Assembly: GCA_030049455.1 (NCBI GenBank)
Contig: JASIKV010000522.1
Span: 1 to 17,710 of the forward strand
DNA: 17,710 bases
From: Terriglobia bacterium
GTDB lineage: Bacteria; Acidobacteriota; Terriglobia; UBA7540
Reading direction: 5' to 3'
Shown: piece by piece, positions 1 through 6,809 of the stretch
Position numbering within the stretch: the first letter of the stretch is position 1
Layout: each line of letters begins with the position of its first letter
The notes under the pieces: model-generated
The model's input: only the letters and a program-made list of their open reading frames with translations
The model's database searches: none
Told to the model about the DNA's origin: nothing
Made by a program: the position numbers and the translations under genes

Positions 1-527
1 ACGGCCTCGATGAATTCGCGGCGCACGATGGGGTCAAGGCCGCTGGTGGGCTCATCGAGCACCAGCAGGTCGGTTTCCGGGCAGATCGCCGCAATCAGCG
101 CCACCTGGGTGCGCTGGCCCTTCGAGAGCCCGCCCGTGCGCTGATTCGGGTTGAGGCCGAAACGCTCAAACATCTCCTGCTCGAGTTTGTGGTTCCATTT
201 GGGTCGGAAGCTGGCCAGATAATCGAGGGTCTCGCGCACGCTCATCCAGGGGTAAAACACTACCTGGTCGGGCACATAGGAGAGCAGGCGCTTCACTTCT
301 ACTTCGCTTCTGGCCGGGTCGAGCCCGAAGACGCGCACCGTCCCGCGCTGCGGGCGCAGCAGGTTCAGCAGACACTTCATGGTGGTCGTCTTGCCCGCGC
401 CGTTCCGCCCGAACAGTCCGTAGCAGCGGCCCGGCTGCACAGTAAAGCTCAGGTCGTGCACGGCCTCGGCGTGCCCGTAGGCGTAACTGAGGTTCTCGAT
501 TTGAATGACGGGGGTAGGAGAGTTCAT
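1..527 (-). CDS. ABC transporter ATP-binding protein (YtrB-like), 3'-truncated by window edge
   Basis: Cytoplasmic ATPase subunit of an ABC exporter; about 175 N-terminal residues are visible and the C-terminus lies beyond base 1. Walker A is GRNGAGKTT (residues 40-48), the signature is LSKGQ (132-136, replacing LSGGQ) and Walker B is LLVLDEP (152-158), followed by the D-loop SGLDP. The start is ATG at 527-525 with AGGAGG about 5 bases upstream; it overlaps the stop of the GntR gene as ATGA, so the two are co-transcribed and probably translationally coupled. YtrA-type regulators are typically the first gene of operons encoding such ATPases plus ABC-2 permeases, so a permease is expected just outside the window. 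The substrate cannot be told from sequence. The family call is secure; the YtrB-like label rests on the GntR partner. Confidence 0.93.
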   Translation of the reverse strand, partial: MNSPTPVIQIENLSYAYGHAEAVHDLSFTVQPGRCYGLFGRNGAGKTTTMKCLLNLLRPQRGTVRVFGLDPARSEVEVKRLLSYVPDQVVFYPWMSVRETLDYLASFRPKWNHKLEQEMFERFGLNPNQRTGGLSKGQRTQVALIAAICPETDLLVLDEPTSGLDPIVRREFIEA

Positions 528-940
528 TGTGCCTCCTTGTGATCCTCGTGGGCGCGGCGCTTTTCTTCCAGGGCGTCCAGACGCTCGTGAACCAGCTTCA
601 GGAAGTCCTCGCGCGAAACCTGGAAGTGATGCGCCTGCACGATGGCCTGGTCGACGTCCTGAGTCAGCAGCTCGCGCCGGACTTCTTCGCGCAGGGCGGA
701 GTGGTTTTCCCTCAGAAAGCAGCCCCGGCCGGGCAGGGTTTCGATGACGCCTTCGTTTTCGAGCTCCGCGTACGCCTTGGCCACCGTGTTGCGATTGACG
801 CGCAGCTCCTCCGCCAGGGGGCGAATGGAAGGCAGCGCCTCACCGGGCTGAAGCGCCCCGGAAGCGGCCGCGGCCTTTACCTGGTCCACGATTTGAAGGT
901 AAACCGGCATCCCGGATTTAAAGTTAATCTGCAAAATCAT
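524..940 (-). CDS. GntR-family transcriptional regulator, YtrA subfamily
   Basis: A 138-residue DNA-binding repressor. Residues about 10-78 form the GntR winged helix (GMPVYLQIVDQ, then LPSIRPLAEELRVNRNTVAK, then EGVIETLPGRGCF). The remainder is a short helical tail of about 60 residues rather than a FadR/HutC effector domain, which is the hallmark of the YtrA subfamily. An open frame continues upstream to 991, but the start is placed at ATG 938-940: the family N-terminus begins there, AGAGG precedes it, and the promoter and operator lie in the extra upstream part. Its stop overlaps the ABC ATPase start (ATGA). Inference: it represses its own operon through the palindrome at 951-972 and is released by an envelope or antibiotic signal, as for YtrA in Bacillus. 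The signal is unknown here. Confidence 0.92.
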   Translation of the reverse strand: MILQINFKSGMPVYLQIVDQVKAAAASGALQPGEALPSIRPLAEELRVNRNTVAKAYAELENEGVIETLPGRGCFLRENHSALREEVRRELLTQDVDQAIVQAHHFQVSREDFLKLVHERLDALEEKRRAHEDHKEAQ

Positions 941-950
941 GAAAGGCCCT

Positions 951-972
951 CTGTCATATGACACTATGACAG
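951..972 (-). promoter_or_regulatory. Probable operator for the YtrA-type GntR regulator
   Basis: A 22-base inverted repeat CTGTCAT-N8-ATGACAG spans 951-972. Inside it the 12-base perfect palindrome TGTCATATGACA occupies 952-963. It lies 11 bases upstream of the GntR start codon and covers the predicted -10 and transcription start, the expected place for autorepression. The half-site TGTCAT therefore occurs in three overlapping positions. Binding by the adjacent regulator is inferred. Confidence 0.7.
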
Positions 973-991
973 TTGTTCCATGGGTTGTCAA
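963..991 (-). promoter_or_regulatory. Sigma70-like promoter of the GntR-ABC operon
   Basis: Read on the minus strand, a consensus -35 box TTGACA (991-986) is followed after exactly 17 bases by CATAGT (968-963; four of six -10 positions match). Predicted transcription starts near 956, giving a short leader of about 16 bases before the GntR start. The -10 is embedded in the palindromic operator. Confidence 0.65.
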
Positions 992-1052
992 GAGAAATTT
1001 CGAGGGAAAGCAAGATTATTGGTAAGGCTTTGTAGCAATTGGGCTTAGGGGT

Positions 1053-3707
1053 TTATCTGTTCGCACGGGCCGCATTTAGGACAACGGTAAGCGGTTCGAC
1101 ATGCTCGGGCTTGACATAGCGATTGACGAGAAACCTTCGGCCGTCTTTCGCAACGTCGTAGGTAAAAGTGTCAGAGGAGGATATCGCCGCGCGCCCGCGA
1201 ATAGGAAACAGTTGCGAGGGAGATCCGAAGGAGATCGAACCTTCCGCGCTGATTGGAATTGCCGTGAGCATGGACTTGGAGTCGATATAGAAAAGTTCCT
1301 GCCCATCCGCTTTCCAGCGAGGCTCGGTGCCGCCGGTTCGCGAGACTTGCCACTTGCCCTCGGCCGCGGGGAATGAGGTGACATAGATTTCCCATTCACC
1401 CGACTCATTCGAAGAATACGCCACCCACTTTCCATCGGGGGAAATCTGCCCGTCATTGGCGGGAGTGTTGGAGGAGAAAAACGGCGTTATCTTCTTGCTG
1501 TCCGGGTCTACCATCACCAGTTCGGTGCCGCCCGTGGCGGGCTGAATGGTACAGAGAATCTTCTTGCCGTCCGGCGCCCAGGCGTTGGGAAAGATATCGT
1601 CGGCGTTTGACGCGGTCCAGGCCACGATCTGGGATTGCAAGCCCGCGATGTTCTTCACCGCCAAATCCACCGAGTTCGCATGAAAGGCGCGGAAGGCCAC
1701 CTTGGTTCCATCGCGCGACCAGACCCCGGTGACTTCTTCATTTCGATCGAAAGTGAAGCGCGAGCCGGTATTGTGGTCGAGGTCGCGAATCCAGATGTCG
1801 ACGCTGGCCTCCTTCAGGTCGGCGACATCGACGGTGGCGCGCGTGCCGTCGGGCGAAATGGAGGGGTTCGAAAGAACTCCCGGGTCGCCCACGCGGCCGA
1901 GTTCTTTACCGGAGCGGTCATACCACGTCAGGGCGGAGAGCGCCGAGCCCACGCTGGTGTCGTAGACGACCGTATCGTTTCCGCCGGCCGTGAACGCGCC
2001 CCAGAAGACGGAGGGCTGGAAGGCAATCCGGTCGGAAATAACCGTCGACTCGCCCGTCACCGCTCCACGCGCGGCGTCAAAGGGAACCACACAGAGCATC
2101 CTTCGCTGATCCACGTAATAGAGGTGCCCGTTTGCGTATCCGGGATTGGAAAGGGCCGGCAGAATAAACTTCTTATCCTTGGCATCGAGTGAGCTGAGAT
2201 AGATGCCCGACACCTGCGGAGCCGACTGATAAATTCCCGCCCAAAACAGGAAGTGCTTGCCGTCAGGAAGGAACACCGGCCAGCGGTGCGTATACTCGCT
2301 GGGGAGATAGAGCTTGTCCGTAAGGGGAGCCGCGCCGGTTCCGTCGGCATTGACGCGCCAGAGAGGCGTGCCGGTGTCGGGCGTATAGACGATCACGCCG
2401 CGACGGCTCCACGCGCCGCCCCGGCCAAACGTGGCCGAGGTAAGAACTTGCGGCACGCCGCCGGAGGACGAGACCTTTTTCAGTTTCCCGTTGGCGAAGA
2501 ATGCGACGTAGGCGTTGTCCGGCGACCAGAAAGGGTAAGAGGCGCCTTCGGTTCCCGCCAATTCCTCCGCCGATGTGGAGCCCAGGCGCTGAACGTAGAG
2601 CGCGTTCCGGCCGGAAGCATCGTCGCGCGCCACATACGCGAACATGCGGCCATCTTCGGAGAGCGCAAGGTTGCTGACTTCCGCGGGAAGCGGAATCGCG
2701 AACTGCATTCGCTCCGCCTGGGGAGATCTGTTTTGGAAAAGAAACACGGTGCAGAGCGCGGCGATGACCACGCCGGCGGCGCCGAGCGGCCCCAAACCGC
2801 GGCGAAACCATCCCGGCGCGGGGGGCGGAGCCGGCGGCTGCGCATCAGCGTCCTCAGGTTTCTCTTCCAGCGCGATGCGCGCCTCGCCGATGGCTTGCAG
2901 GCGGTGCTTCGGGTCCTTGTCCAGGCAACGGCGCAGAAGTTGCCGGATGCGGGGCGGAATTTTAGCGGGAAGGGAAGTCCACTTCGGCTCGTCCTTCACC
3001 ACCGAGGCCAACGCATCGGTCACGGTTTCGCCCTCAAAAGTGGCGTGGCCGGTGAGCATTTCAAACAGCACGCAGCCGAACGCCCACACGTCCGTGCGCG
3101 TATCCACCCGCTTGCCCTTGGCCTGTTCGGGGCTCATGTAAGGAGCGGTGCCGAGAATCACCCCGGCCCGGGTGTTCTGCGAAGTCACGGTGGGGGAATC
3201 GGAAAGGCTGGAACCGGAATCGCGGCCGTCCTGGGGCTTGGCGAGCCCGAAGTCCAGGATCTTCACCTTGCCATCGGGCGTGAGCTTGATGTTGGCGGGC
3301 TTCAGGTCGCGGTGAACGATGCCTTTTTCGTGCGCGATTTCGAGCCCTTCAGCAACCTGGCGCGCGATGAGCAACGCTTCATCCGCGGGAATGCCGCCCT
3401 GGGCGATGCGCTCGGCGAGCGTCGAGCCGTCGACCAGTTCCATCACCAGCGCATGAAAGCCGCCCGACTCTTCCAGGCCGTGAATGATCGCGATGTTCGG
3501 GTGATTCAGCGAGGCCAGCACCTGCGCTTCGCGCCGGAAGCGCGCCATGCGCTCATTGTCATCCGCAAAAGCCGGGGGAAGAACCTTTAATGCCACTTCA
3601 CGGCCCAATCGTGTGTCCCGGGCGCGATAAACCTCGCCCATTCCGCCCGCGCCGAGCGGCGAAAGAATTTCGTACGGGCCCAGTTTCGTGCCGGAGGTCA
3701 GTCCCAT
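1053..3707 (-). CDS. Membrane-anchored serine/threonine protein kinase with C-terminal PD40/TolB-like beta-propeller
   Basis: An 884-residue Hanks-type kinase. The kinase domain (about 10-280) is intact: glycine loop GAGGMGEV (19-26), catalytic K41, alpha-C Glu60, HRDLKPAN (132-139, catalytic D134), DFG (152-154), SPE in place of APE (192-194), D206 of DVWAFG and R269. A Pro/Ala-rich juxtamembrane segment (about 282-300) leads to one hydrophobic helix (about 307-325). The rest, about 330-884, is predicted extracytoplasmic and has repeated propeller signatures such as SPDN (395), LPDGKH (480), SPDGT (618), SRDGT (664), APDGKK (711) and SPDGKW (756). The propeller probably senses a ligand or protein outside the membrane. 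The ATG at 3707 gives the usual family N-terminus MGLTSGTKLGPYEIL. No Shine-Dalgarno is visible. The substrate is unknown; neighbouring transport genes are possible but unproven targets. Confidence 0.96.
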   Translation of the reverse strand: MGLTSGTKLGPYEILSPLGAGGMGEVYRARDTRLGREVALKVLPPAFADDNERMARFRREAQVLASLNHPNIAIIHGLEESGGFHALVMELVDGSTLAERIAQGGIPADEALLIARQVAEGLEIAHEKGIVHRDLKPANIKLTPDGKVKILDFGLAKPQDGRDSGSSLSDSPTVTSQNTRAGVILGTAPYMSPEQAKGKRVDTRTDVWAFGCVLFEMLTGHATFEGETVTDALASVVKDEPKWTSLPAKIPPRIRQLLRRCLDKDPKHRLQAIGEARIALEEKPEDADAQPPAPPPAPGWFRRGLGPLGAAGVVIAALCTVFLFQNRSPQAERMQFAIPLPAEVSNLALSEDGRMFAYVARDDASGRNALYVQRLGSTSAEELAGTEGASYPFWSPDNAYVAFFANGKLKKVSSSGGVPQVLTSATFGRGGAWSRRGVIVYTPDTGTPLWRVNADGTGAAPLTDKLYLPSEYTHRWPVFLPDGKHFLFWAGIYQSAPQVSGIYLSSLDAKDKKFILPALSNPGYANGHLYYVDQRRMLCVVPFDAARGAVTGESTVISDRIAFQPSVFWGAFTAGGNDTVVYDTSVGSALSALTWYDRSGKELGRVGDPGVLSNPSISPDGTRATVDVADLKEASVDIWIRDLDHNTGSRFTFDRNEEVTGVWSRDGTKVAFRAFHANSVDLAVKNIAGLQSQIVAWTASNADDIFPNAWAPDGKKILCTIQPATGGTELVMVDPDSKKITPFFSSNTPANDGQISPDGKWVAYSSNESGEWEIYVTSFPAAEGKWQVSRTGGTEPRWKADGQELFYIDSKSMLTAIPISAEGSISFGSPSQLFPIRGRAAISSSDTFTYDVAKDGRRFLVNRYVKPEHVEPLTVVLNAARANR

Positions 3708-4126
3708 CGGTGCCGGTGATTATAATCGCTGGCAGCGGAGGGATGCCAGCCTTTCCATGCCGGAGTGCTGCCGGACCCGCCTGCAAGAAATTTCAAATTC
3801 ACCCATAGTTCATTTGCGCTCGCGCGTAGTAAACTGTCTCTCCTTGAATTGGGGTGGAGCGAGGAGAGCGCCCGCCGGGTCTCGGGCATGCAGTTTTCCT
3901 CCCAGGCGCACCCGCAGGCTAACCAACGGCCCGAAGACGGATCGCATCGAAGCATTGAGCCTGACAATCAAGCCGTCCTGCCGGGCGAGCGGTGAAAGGC
4001 GGGTGAATGCCGCCCTGCCGGTTGGGGCCTGATTGCGGGTGAAGCAGCCCGTGATCTCCCACCCGGCCTAAGTCGCGGCAGTGCCGGATCTTAAAGAGCG
4101 AGAAATTCCAGGAGGACTTTTCGATC
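3708..4126. other. Divergent intergenic region between the kinase and outer-membrane protein genes
   Basis: About 420 bases without a credible gene. It holds the TATAAT palindrome near the kinase start. It also holds two copies of GCGGGTGAA (3999-4007 and 4035-4043), each able to form a short hairpin (GGCGG/CCGCC arms at 3998-4002 and 4010-4014; CGGG/CCCG arms at 4036-4039 and 4048-4051). A strong AGGAGG (4110-4115) belongs to the next gene. I could not identify a convincing sigma70 promoter for the plus-strand gene. Confidence 0.6.
3719..3724 (-). promoter_or_regulatory. Candidate -10 element just ahead of the kinase gene
   Basis: A consensus TATAAT reads on the minus strand only 11 bases before the kinase ATG, inside the 10-base palindrome GATTATAATC (3718-3727), so the same box also reads TATAAT on the plus strand. 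No convincing -35 is present. If used, the kinase mRNA would be nearly leaderless, which would fit the missing Shine-Dalgarno. Confidence 0.35.
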
Positions 4127-4846
4127 ATGAAGAAGAAGCTAGTGCGGGGGTTGATGGTGCTGGCCATCGGCTGTATAAGCGCAGGGGCGGGGCAGGCCCG
4201 CGACCTTCTGCAAAACGTCCAGCTGGATGTCCTGGGCTTGGCAGGCTACTCAACCCTGTTCGGTGCGCAGGAATGGCTGTCAGCGGGGAATCTCTACCAT
4301 TCGCGATTCGCCTCGGGAACAAAATTCGCCATCGGCGCGGAGGTTCCCTATGGAAAGCTTGTCAGCATCCAGACGGGCTTTACCATGGGCCCGAACGATC
4401 TGATTGTGGTCAACACCGAACAAGACTCGCGGAATAACATTAACTACCCGACGCGATTCTATAGCGGCAACGCAAGCCTGCTTTTGCATGCCCCCTCCAC
4501 CAAGTTTCACGTGCGGCCTTATGCGGAATTGGGATTGGAATACGACCGGTATAGCCCCACGGATTCGGCCGTTGCTTACGCCTACAACTATGGATTCGCA
4601 TCGGTTGCCACAGCCTACATCAACCACAACGATAAATTTGGCTTCAATGCCGGGGGCGGGCTGGACCGAAGAATCAGCAAGCGCCTGACTTTCCGCATTG
4701 ACTTGCGAGACCACGTTTGCGGAGCCCCCGGCTTCGGCCTGCCTCACATCCCAACGAAGTACAACGCTGCGATTTACCCCGTTCAAGGGCGGATCGAGAA
4801 CATTGAATATACTGCGGGATTTCTCATCCACGTTGGAAAGCTGTAA
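4127..4846 (+). CDS. Predicted outer-membrane beta-barrel protein of unknown function
   Basis: A 239-residue secreted protein. A Sec signal peptide is clear: a basic start MKKKLVR, a hydrophobic core, and likely cleavage after GQA (residue 24). The mature part has no further hydrophobic helix. It alternates short polar/aromatic beta strands, for example FHVRPYAELGLEYDRY, KFGFNAGGGLDRRIS and RLTFRIDLRDHV, and ends in a strand (YTAGFLIHVGKL) as small OmpA/OmpW-like 8-stranded barrels do. The start is supported by AGGAGG 11 bases upstream. I do not recognise a specific family, and no OmpA peptidoglycan-binding domain is present. It precedes the RND efflux operon on the same strand with a 436-base gap that contains its own candidate promoter, so joint transcription is uncertain. 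A role as porin or structural barrel is inference. Confidence 0.85.
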   Translation: MKKKLVRGLMVLAIGCISAGAGQARDLLQNVQLDVLGLAGYSTLFGAQEWLSAGNLYHSRFASGTKFAIGAEVPYGKLVSIQTGFTMGPNDLIVVNTEQDSRNNINYPTRFYSGNASLLLHAPSTKFHVRPYAELGLEYDRYSPTDSAVAYAYNYGFASVATAYINHNDKFGFNAGGGLDRRISKRLTFRIDLRDHVCGAPGFGLPHIPTKYNAAIYPVQGRIENIEYTAGFLIHVGKL

Positions 4847-4912
4847 ACTCAGGCCGCGACCTTCCCAGCATGTCGTTCTGGTAGGTGCACAAAGATATTC
4901 GGCACAGCGAAC

Positions 4913-4926
4913 GAAAGTGCACTTTC
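4913..4926. promoter_or_regulatory. 14-base perfect palindrome, possible operator
   Basis: GAAAGTGCACTTTC equals its own reverse complement. A partly matching copy, GTGCACAAAG, begins at 4885, 28 bases upstream. It lies about 86 bases before the predicted -35 of the efflux operon. It could be a regulator binding site, but no regulator gene adjoins it. Confidence 0.35.
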
Positions 4927-5011
4927 CGAAGTCTAAGACTGTGAATGAGGGCTCCGGCTGCTGGTTGACAGACCGGGGTACGTTAATTTCGGAAGGGTAA
5001 CTAGGAGCGCA

Positions 5012-5040
5012 TTTCCATCGTCCAAGCAAAGTGTTAAAAT
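5012..5040 (+). promoter_or_regulatory. Candidate sigma70-like promoter of the RND efflux operon
   Basis: -35 TTTCCA (5012-5017, four of six consensus positions), a 17-base spacer, then -10 TAAAAT (5035-5040, five of six). Predicted start near 5047, which gives an untranslated leader of about 235 bases before the adaptor gene. Confidence 0.45.
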
Positions 5041-5139
5041 TGTAAGGAGGCCGCCATACAGACGTTTTGGGGTTGAGTTAGGGGTTAAGGCTAAGATAAC
5101 GAGGCAGGGATACTGTTCCCCGGCAATTCGCCCTTGCTC

Positions 5140-5286
5140 ATGCAGAGAACGCTGGTTAGCCCTCTCAGTCGATTGAAGCTGGCGGTAAATCCAAATCCAG
5201 GCAGGATCGGTCCAGTCCTGCACACCAAACCTGTTTCGAAGCATCCTGAATCTTCCTCAGCTTCAACAGAGGCGAAGAGATTATGA
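5140..5286 (+). CDS. Possible 48-residue upstream ORF overlapping the adaptor gene start
   Basis: The frame opens at ATG 5140-5142 and its TGA (5284-5286) overlaps the ATG of the adaptor gene in the ATGA arrangement. The peptide begins MQRTLVSPLSRLKLAV and is basic and Ser/Pro-rich. It resembles no family I recognise and has no signal peptide or transmembrane segment. No Shine-Dalgarno is visible at its ATG, and the adaptor has its own AGAGG (5268-5272). It could be a leader peptide for translational coupling, but a chance open frame is at least as likely. Confidence 0.2.
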   Translation: MQRTLVSPLSRLKLAVNPNPGRIGPVLHTKPVSKHPESSSASTEAKRL

Positions 5287-6629
5287 GTATAGAAAAACCC
5301 GAAACCCTTAACGGTCATGACTTGCAAGCGAACGCGCCGAACTTCCAGCTCCCTGACGGGTCCTCGGGGAACAAGTCCAAGGGACATGGATGGCTTTGGT
5401 TCGTTGTCTTGGTTCTGGTTGGAGTCGGGGTCTACGTCTACCTTCACTCCCGATCGAATTCCGCCAGTGCCGCCACCAGCGCCGGGCAGGCAGCCGGGGG
5501 GAAAGGGGGAGGGGGTTCGAACCGTGTGCCGGTCATCGCCGCGAGCGCCTATAAAGGGAATATCGGGCGCTACTTTAACGGTCTGGGGGCGGTGACGCCC
5601 ATCTATACCGTCACGGTTCAGAGCCAAATCTCCGGATACCTGATGCAGGTTCTCTATACAGAAGGCCAGATGGCTCATAAGGGTGATCCGCTGGTGGAAA
5701 TCGACCCACGTCCCTATCAAGTCATGCTGGAAAATGCCCAGGCAGGACTTCTGAGGGACCAGGCCAATTTGGATAATGCCAGGGTCGATTTAAAGCGTTA
5801 CCAGACGCTGGTTCCGGAAAAAGCCGTGCCGGAACAGCAACTGGCCACGCAAGAGGCTTTGGTGAAATCCGACGAGGGAATCGTGGCCACGGATCAGGCG
5901 CAGATTGACACCGCCAAGCTGGACCTGGTGTATTGCCATATCACCGCGCCGATTACCGGCCGGGTGGGTTTACGGCTGGTCGATCCCGGAAACTATGTAA
6001 CTCCCACATTATCCACAGGGCTTGTGGTCATTACCCAAATCGAACCGATTACGGTTATCTTCACGCTCGCGGAAGACCAGCTTCCCGCCGTCATGCAGAA
6101 ACTTCGTGCGGGATCGACGTTACCGGTGGAAGCGTGGAACCGCGACATGAGCACCAAGATAGCGGAAGGGGAGCTCGAGACGGTGGATAATCAGATCGAT
6201 CCGACCACTGGAACGGTAAAGCTGCGCGCAAATTTTGAGAATTCAGATGCGGCGCTTTTTCCCAATCAATTCGTTAATGCCCGATTGCTGGTGGAGGAAG
6301 AAAAGGGAGTGACCCTGATTCCCACTTCCGCCGTGCAAAGGAATTCCCAGCGAACTTACATCTATCTCGTCAAGGACATTCATCCCCCCAAGTCCGCCAG
6401 CCAGGAATCCGGGGAGAAGGCGGCCGCGGGTTCTACGGGTGAAGCGAGTCAGGGGATGGATGGAACGGCTACAGTAAGAACGATCACGGTGGGAATTTCC
6501 GAGGGGGACGAGACGGAAGTGACTTCCGGAATCGATCCCGGAGACGTGGTGGTGGTCACCGGCGTGGACAGGCTGCAAGAAGGCACCAAGGTGAGGGTGC
6601 AAGTAACTCCGGCCAAAGCGGGTACCTAA
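5283..6629 (+). CDS. mdtA: RND efflux periplasmic adaptor (membrane-fusion protein), MdtA-like
   Basis: A 448-residue HlyD/AcrA-family adaptor that bridges the inner-membrane RND pump and the outer-membrane channel. A cytoplasmic tail is followed by one membrane anchor (about residues 37-55), with no lipobox. A Ser/Ala/Gly-rich linker (56-80) leads to the first barrel-sandwich half (ISGYLMQVLYTEGQMAHKGD, about 116-135), the coiled-coil hairpin (about 145-212), the second lipoyl half (ITAPITGRVGLRLVDPGNYV, 220-239) and the beta-barrel (about 250-340, including the family-typical QIDPTTGTVKLRA). The membrane-proximal domain contains an extra polar stretch (about 366-395). The start is supported by AGAGG 10 bases upstream. 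It is the first gene of a four-gene operon with two pumps and a channel, which matches the MdtABC layout more than AcrAB. Substrates cannot be predicted. Confidence 0.93.
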   Translation: MSIEKPETLNGHDLQANAPNFQLPDGSSGNKSKGHGWLWFVVLVLVGVGVYVYLHSRSNSASAATSAGQAAGGKGGGGSNRVPVIAASAYKGNIGRYFNGLGAVTPIYTVTVQSQISGYLMQVLYTEGQMAHKGDPLVEIDPRPYQVMLENAQAGLLRDQANLDNARVDLKRYQTLVPEKAVPEQQLATQEALVKSDEGIVATDQAQIDTAKLDLVYCHITAPITGRVGLRLVDPGNYVTPTLSTGLVVITQIEPITVIFTLAEDQLPAVMQKLRAGSTLPVEAWNRDMSTKIAEGELETVDNQIDPTTGTVKLRANFENSDAALFPNQFVNARLLVEEEKGVTLIPTSAVQRNSQRTYIYLVKDIHPPKSASQESGEKAAAGSTGEASQGMDGTATVRTITVGISEGDETEVTSGIDPGDVVVVTGVDRLQEGTKVRVQVTPAKAGT

Positions 6630-6690
6630 GCGGAGGGCGCAGGGCCGCTTCCAGCAGCCAGCTTGCTGCAATCGCCAAAGCGCAAAAGTC

Positions 6691-6763
6691 AAAGGGCAAA
6701 GCAGCCCGCACTCTGGCCATTGCGTTTCGGCTTCTCGACCTCCAATTGGCCGGAATGCCCTTT
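6691..6763 (+). other. Inverted repeat in the adaptor-pump intergenic gap
   Basis: The 180-base gap between the adaptor and first pump genes contains perfect 8-base arms AAAGGGCA (6691-6698) and TGCCCTTT (6756-6763). Nested inside are GGCC elements that could extend the stem. A smaller hairpin GCAGC-6-GCTGC lies at 6654-6669. Neither is followed by a T-run, so they are not standard terminators; RNA processing or stability roles are possible. Confidence 0.35.
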
Positions 6764-6809
6764 CGATGTTCGCGCCGCCCCGTCACATCTTTGAGAATTT
6801 GAGGAATCC

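Larger units (their letters stand above)
4847..5282. other. Intergenic region upstream of the RND efflux operon
   Basis: A 436-base stretch. It holds a 14-base perfect palindrome (4913-4926), a related GTGCAC half-site at 4885-4890, a candidate promoter (5012-5040), an isolated AAGGAGG just after it (5043-5049) without a usable start codon at the right distance, and a 48-codon open frame ending on the adaptor start (5140-5286). No rho-independent terminator was recognised after the barrel gene. An isolated TTGACA near 4964 has no matching -10. Confidence 0.6.

Noticed and set aside
189..747. Plus-strand open frames opposite the ABC ATPase and GntR genes
   Set aside because: They are complements of clear minus-strand genes with Walker and winged-helix motifs.
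2253..3590. 445-codon open frame antisense to the kinase gene
   Set aside because: Arg/Gly/Ala/His-rich with no motif; the kinase catalytic motifs on the opposite strand are complete.
3688..4032. Plus-strand open frame across the kinase-barrel intergenic region
   Set aside because: Arg-rich with no recognisable domain, partly overlaps the kinase start, and lacks a ribosome site.
4961..4990. TTGACA as -35 of an efflux-operon promoter
   Set aside because: No -10-like hexamer at 15-19 bases; the TTAAT-like sequence lies only about 12 bases away.
4933..5244. Minus-strand open frame of 103 codons in the gap before the adaptor gene
   Set aside because: No Shine-Dalgarno, no recognisable family, and it runs against the candidate promoter and the operon; probably chance.
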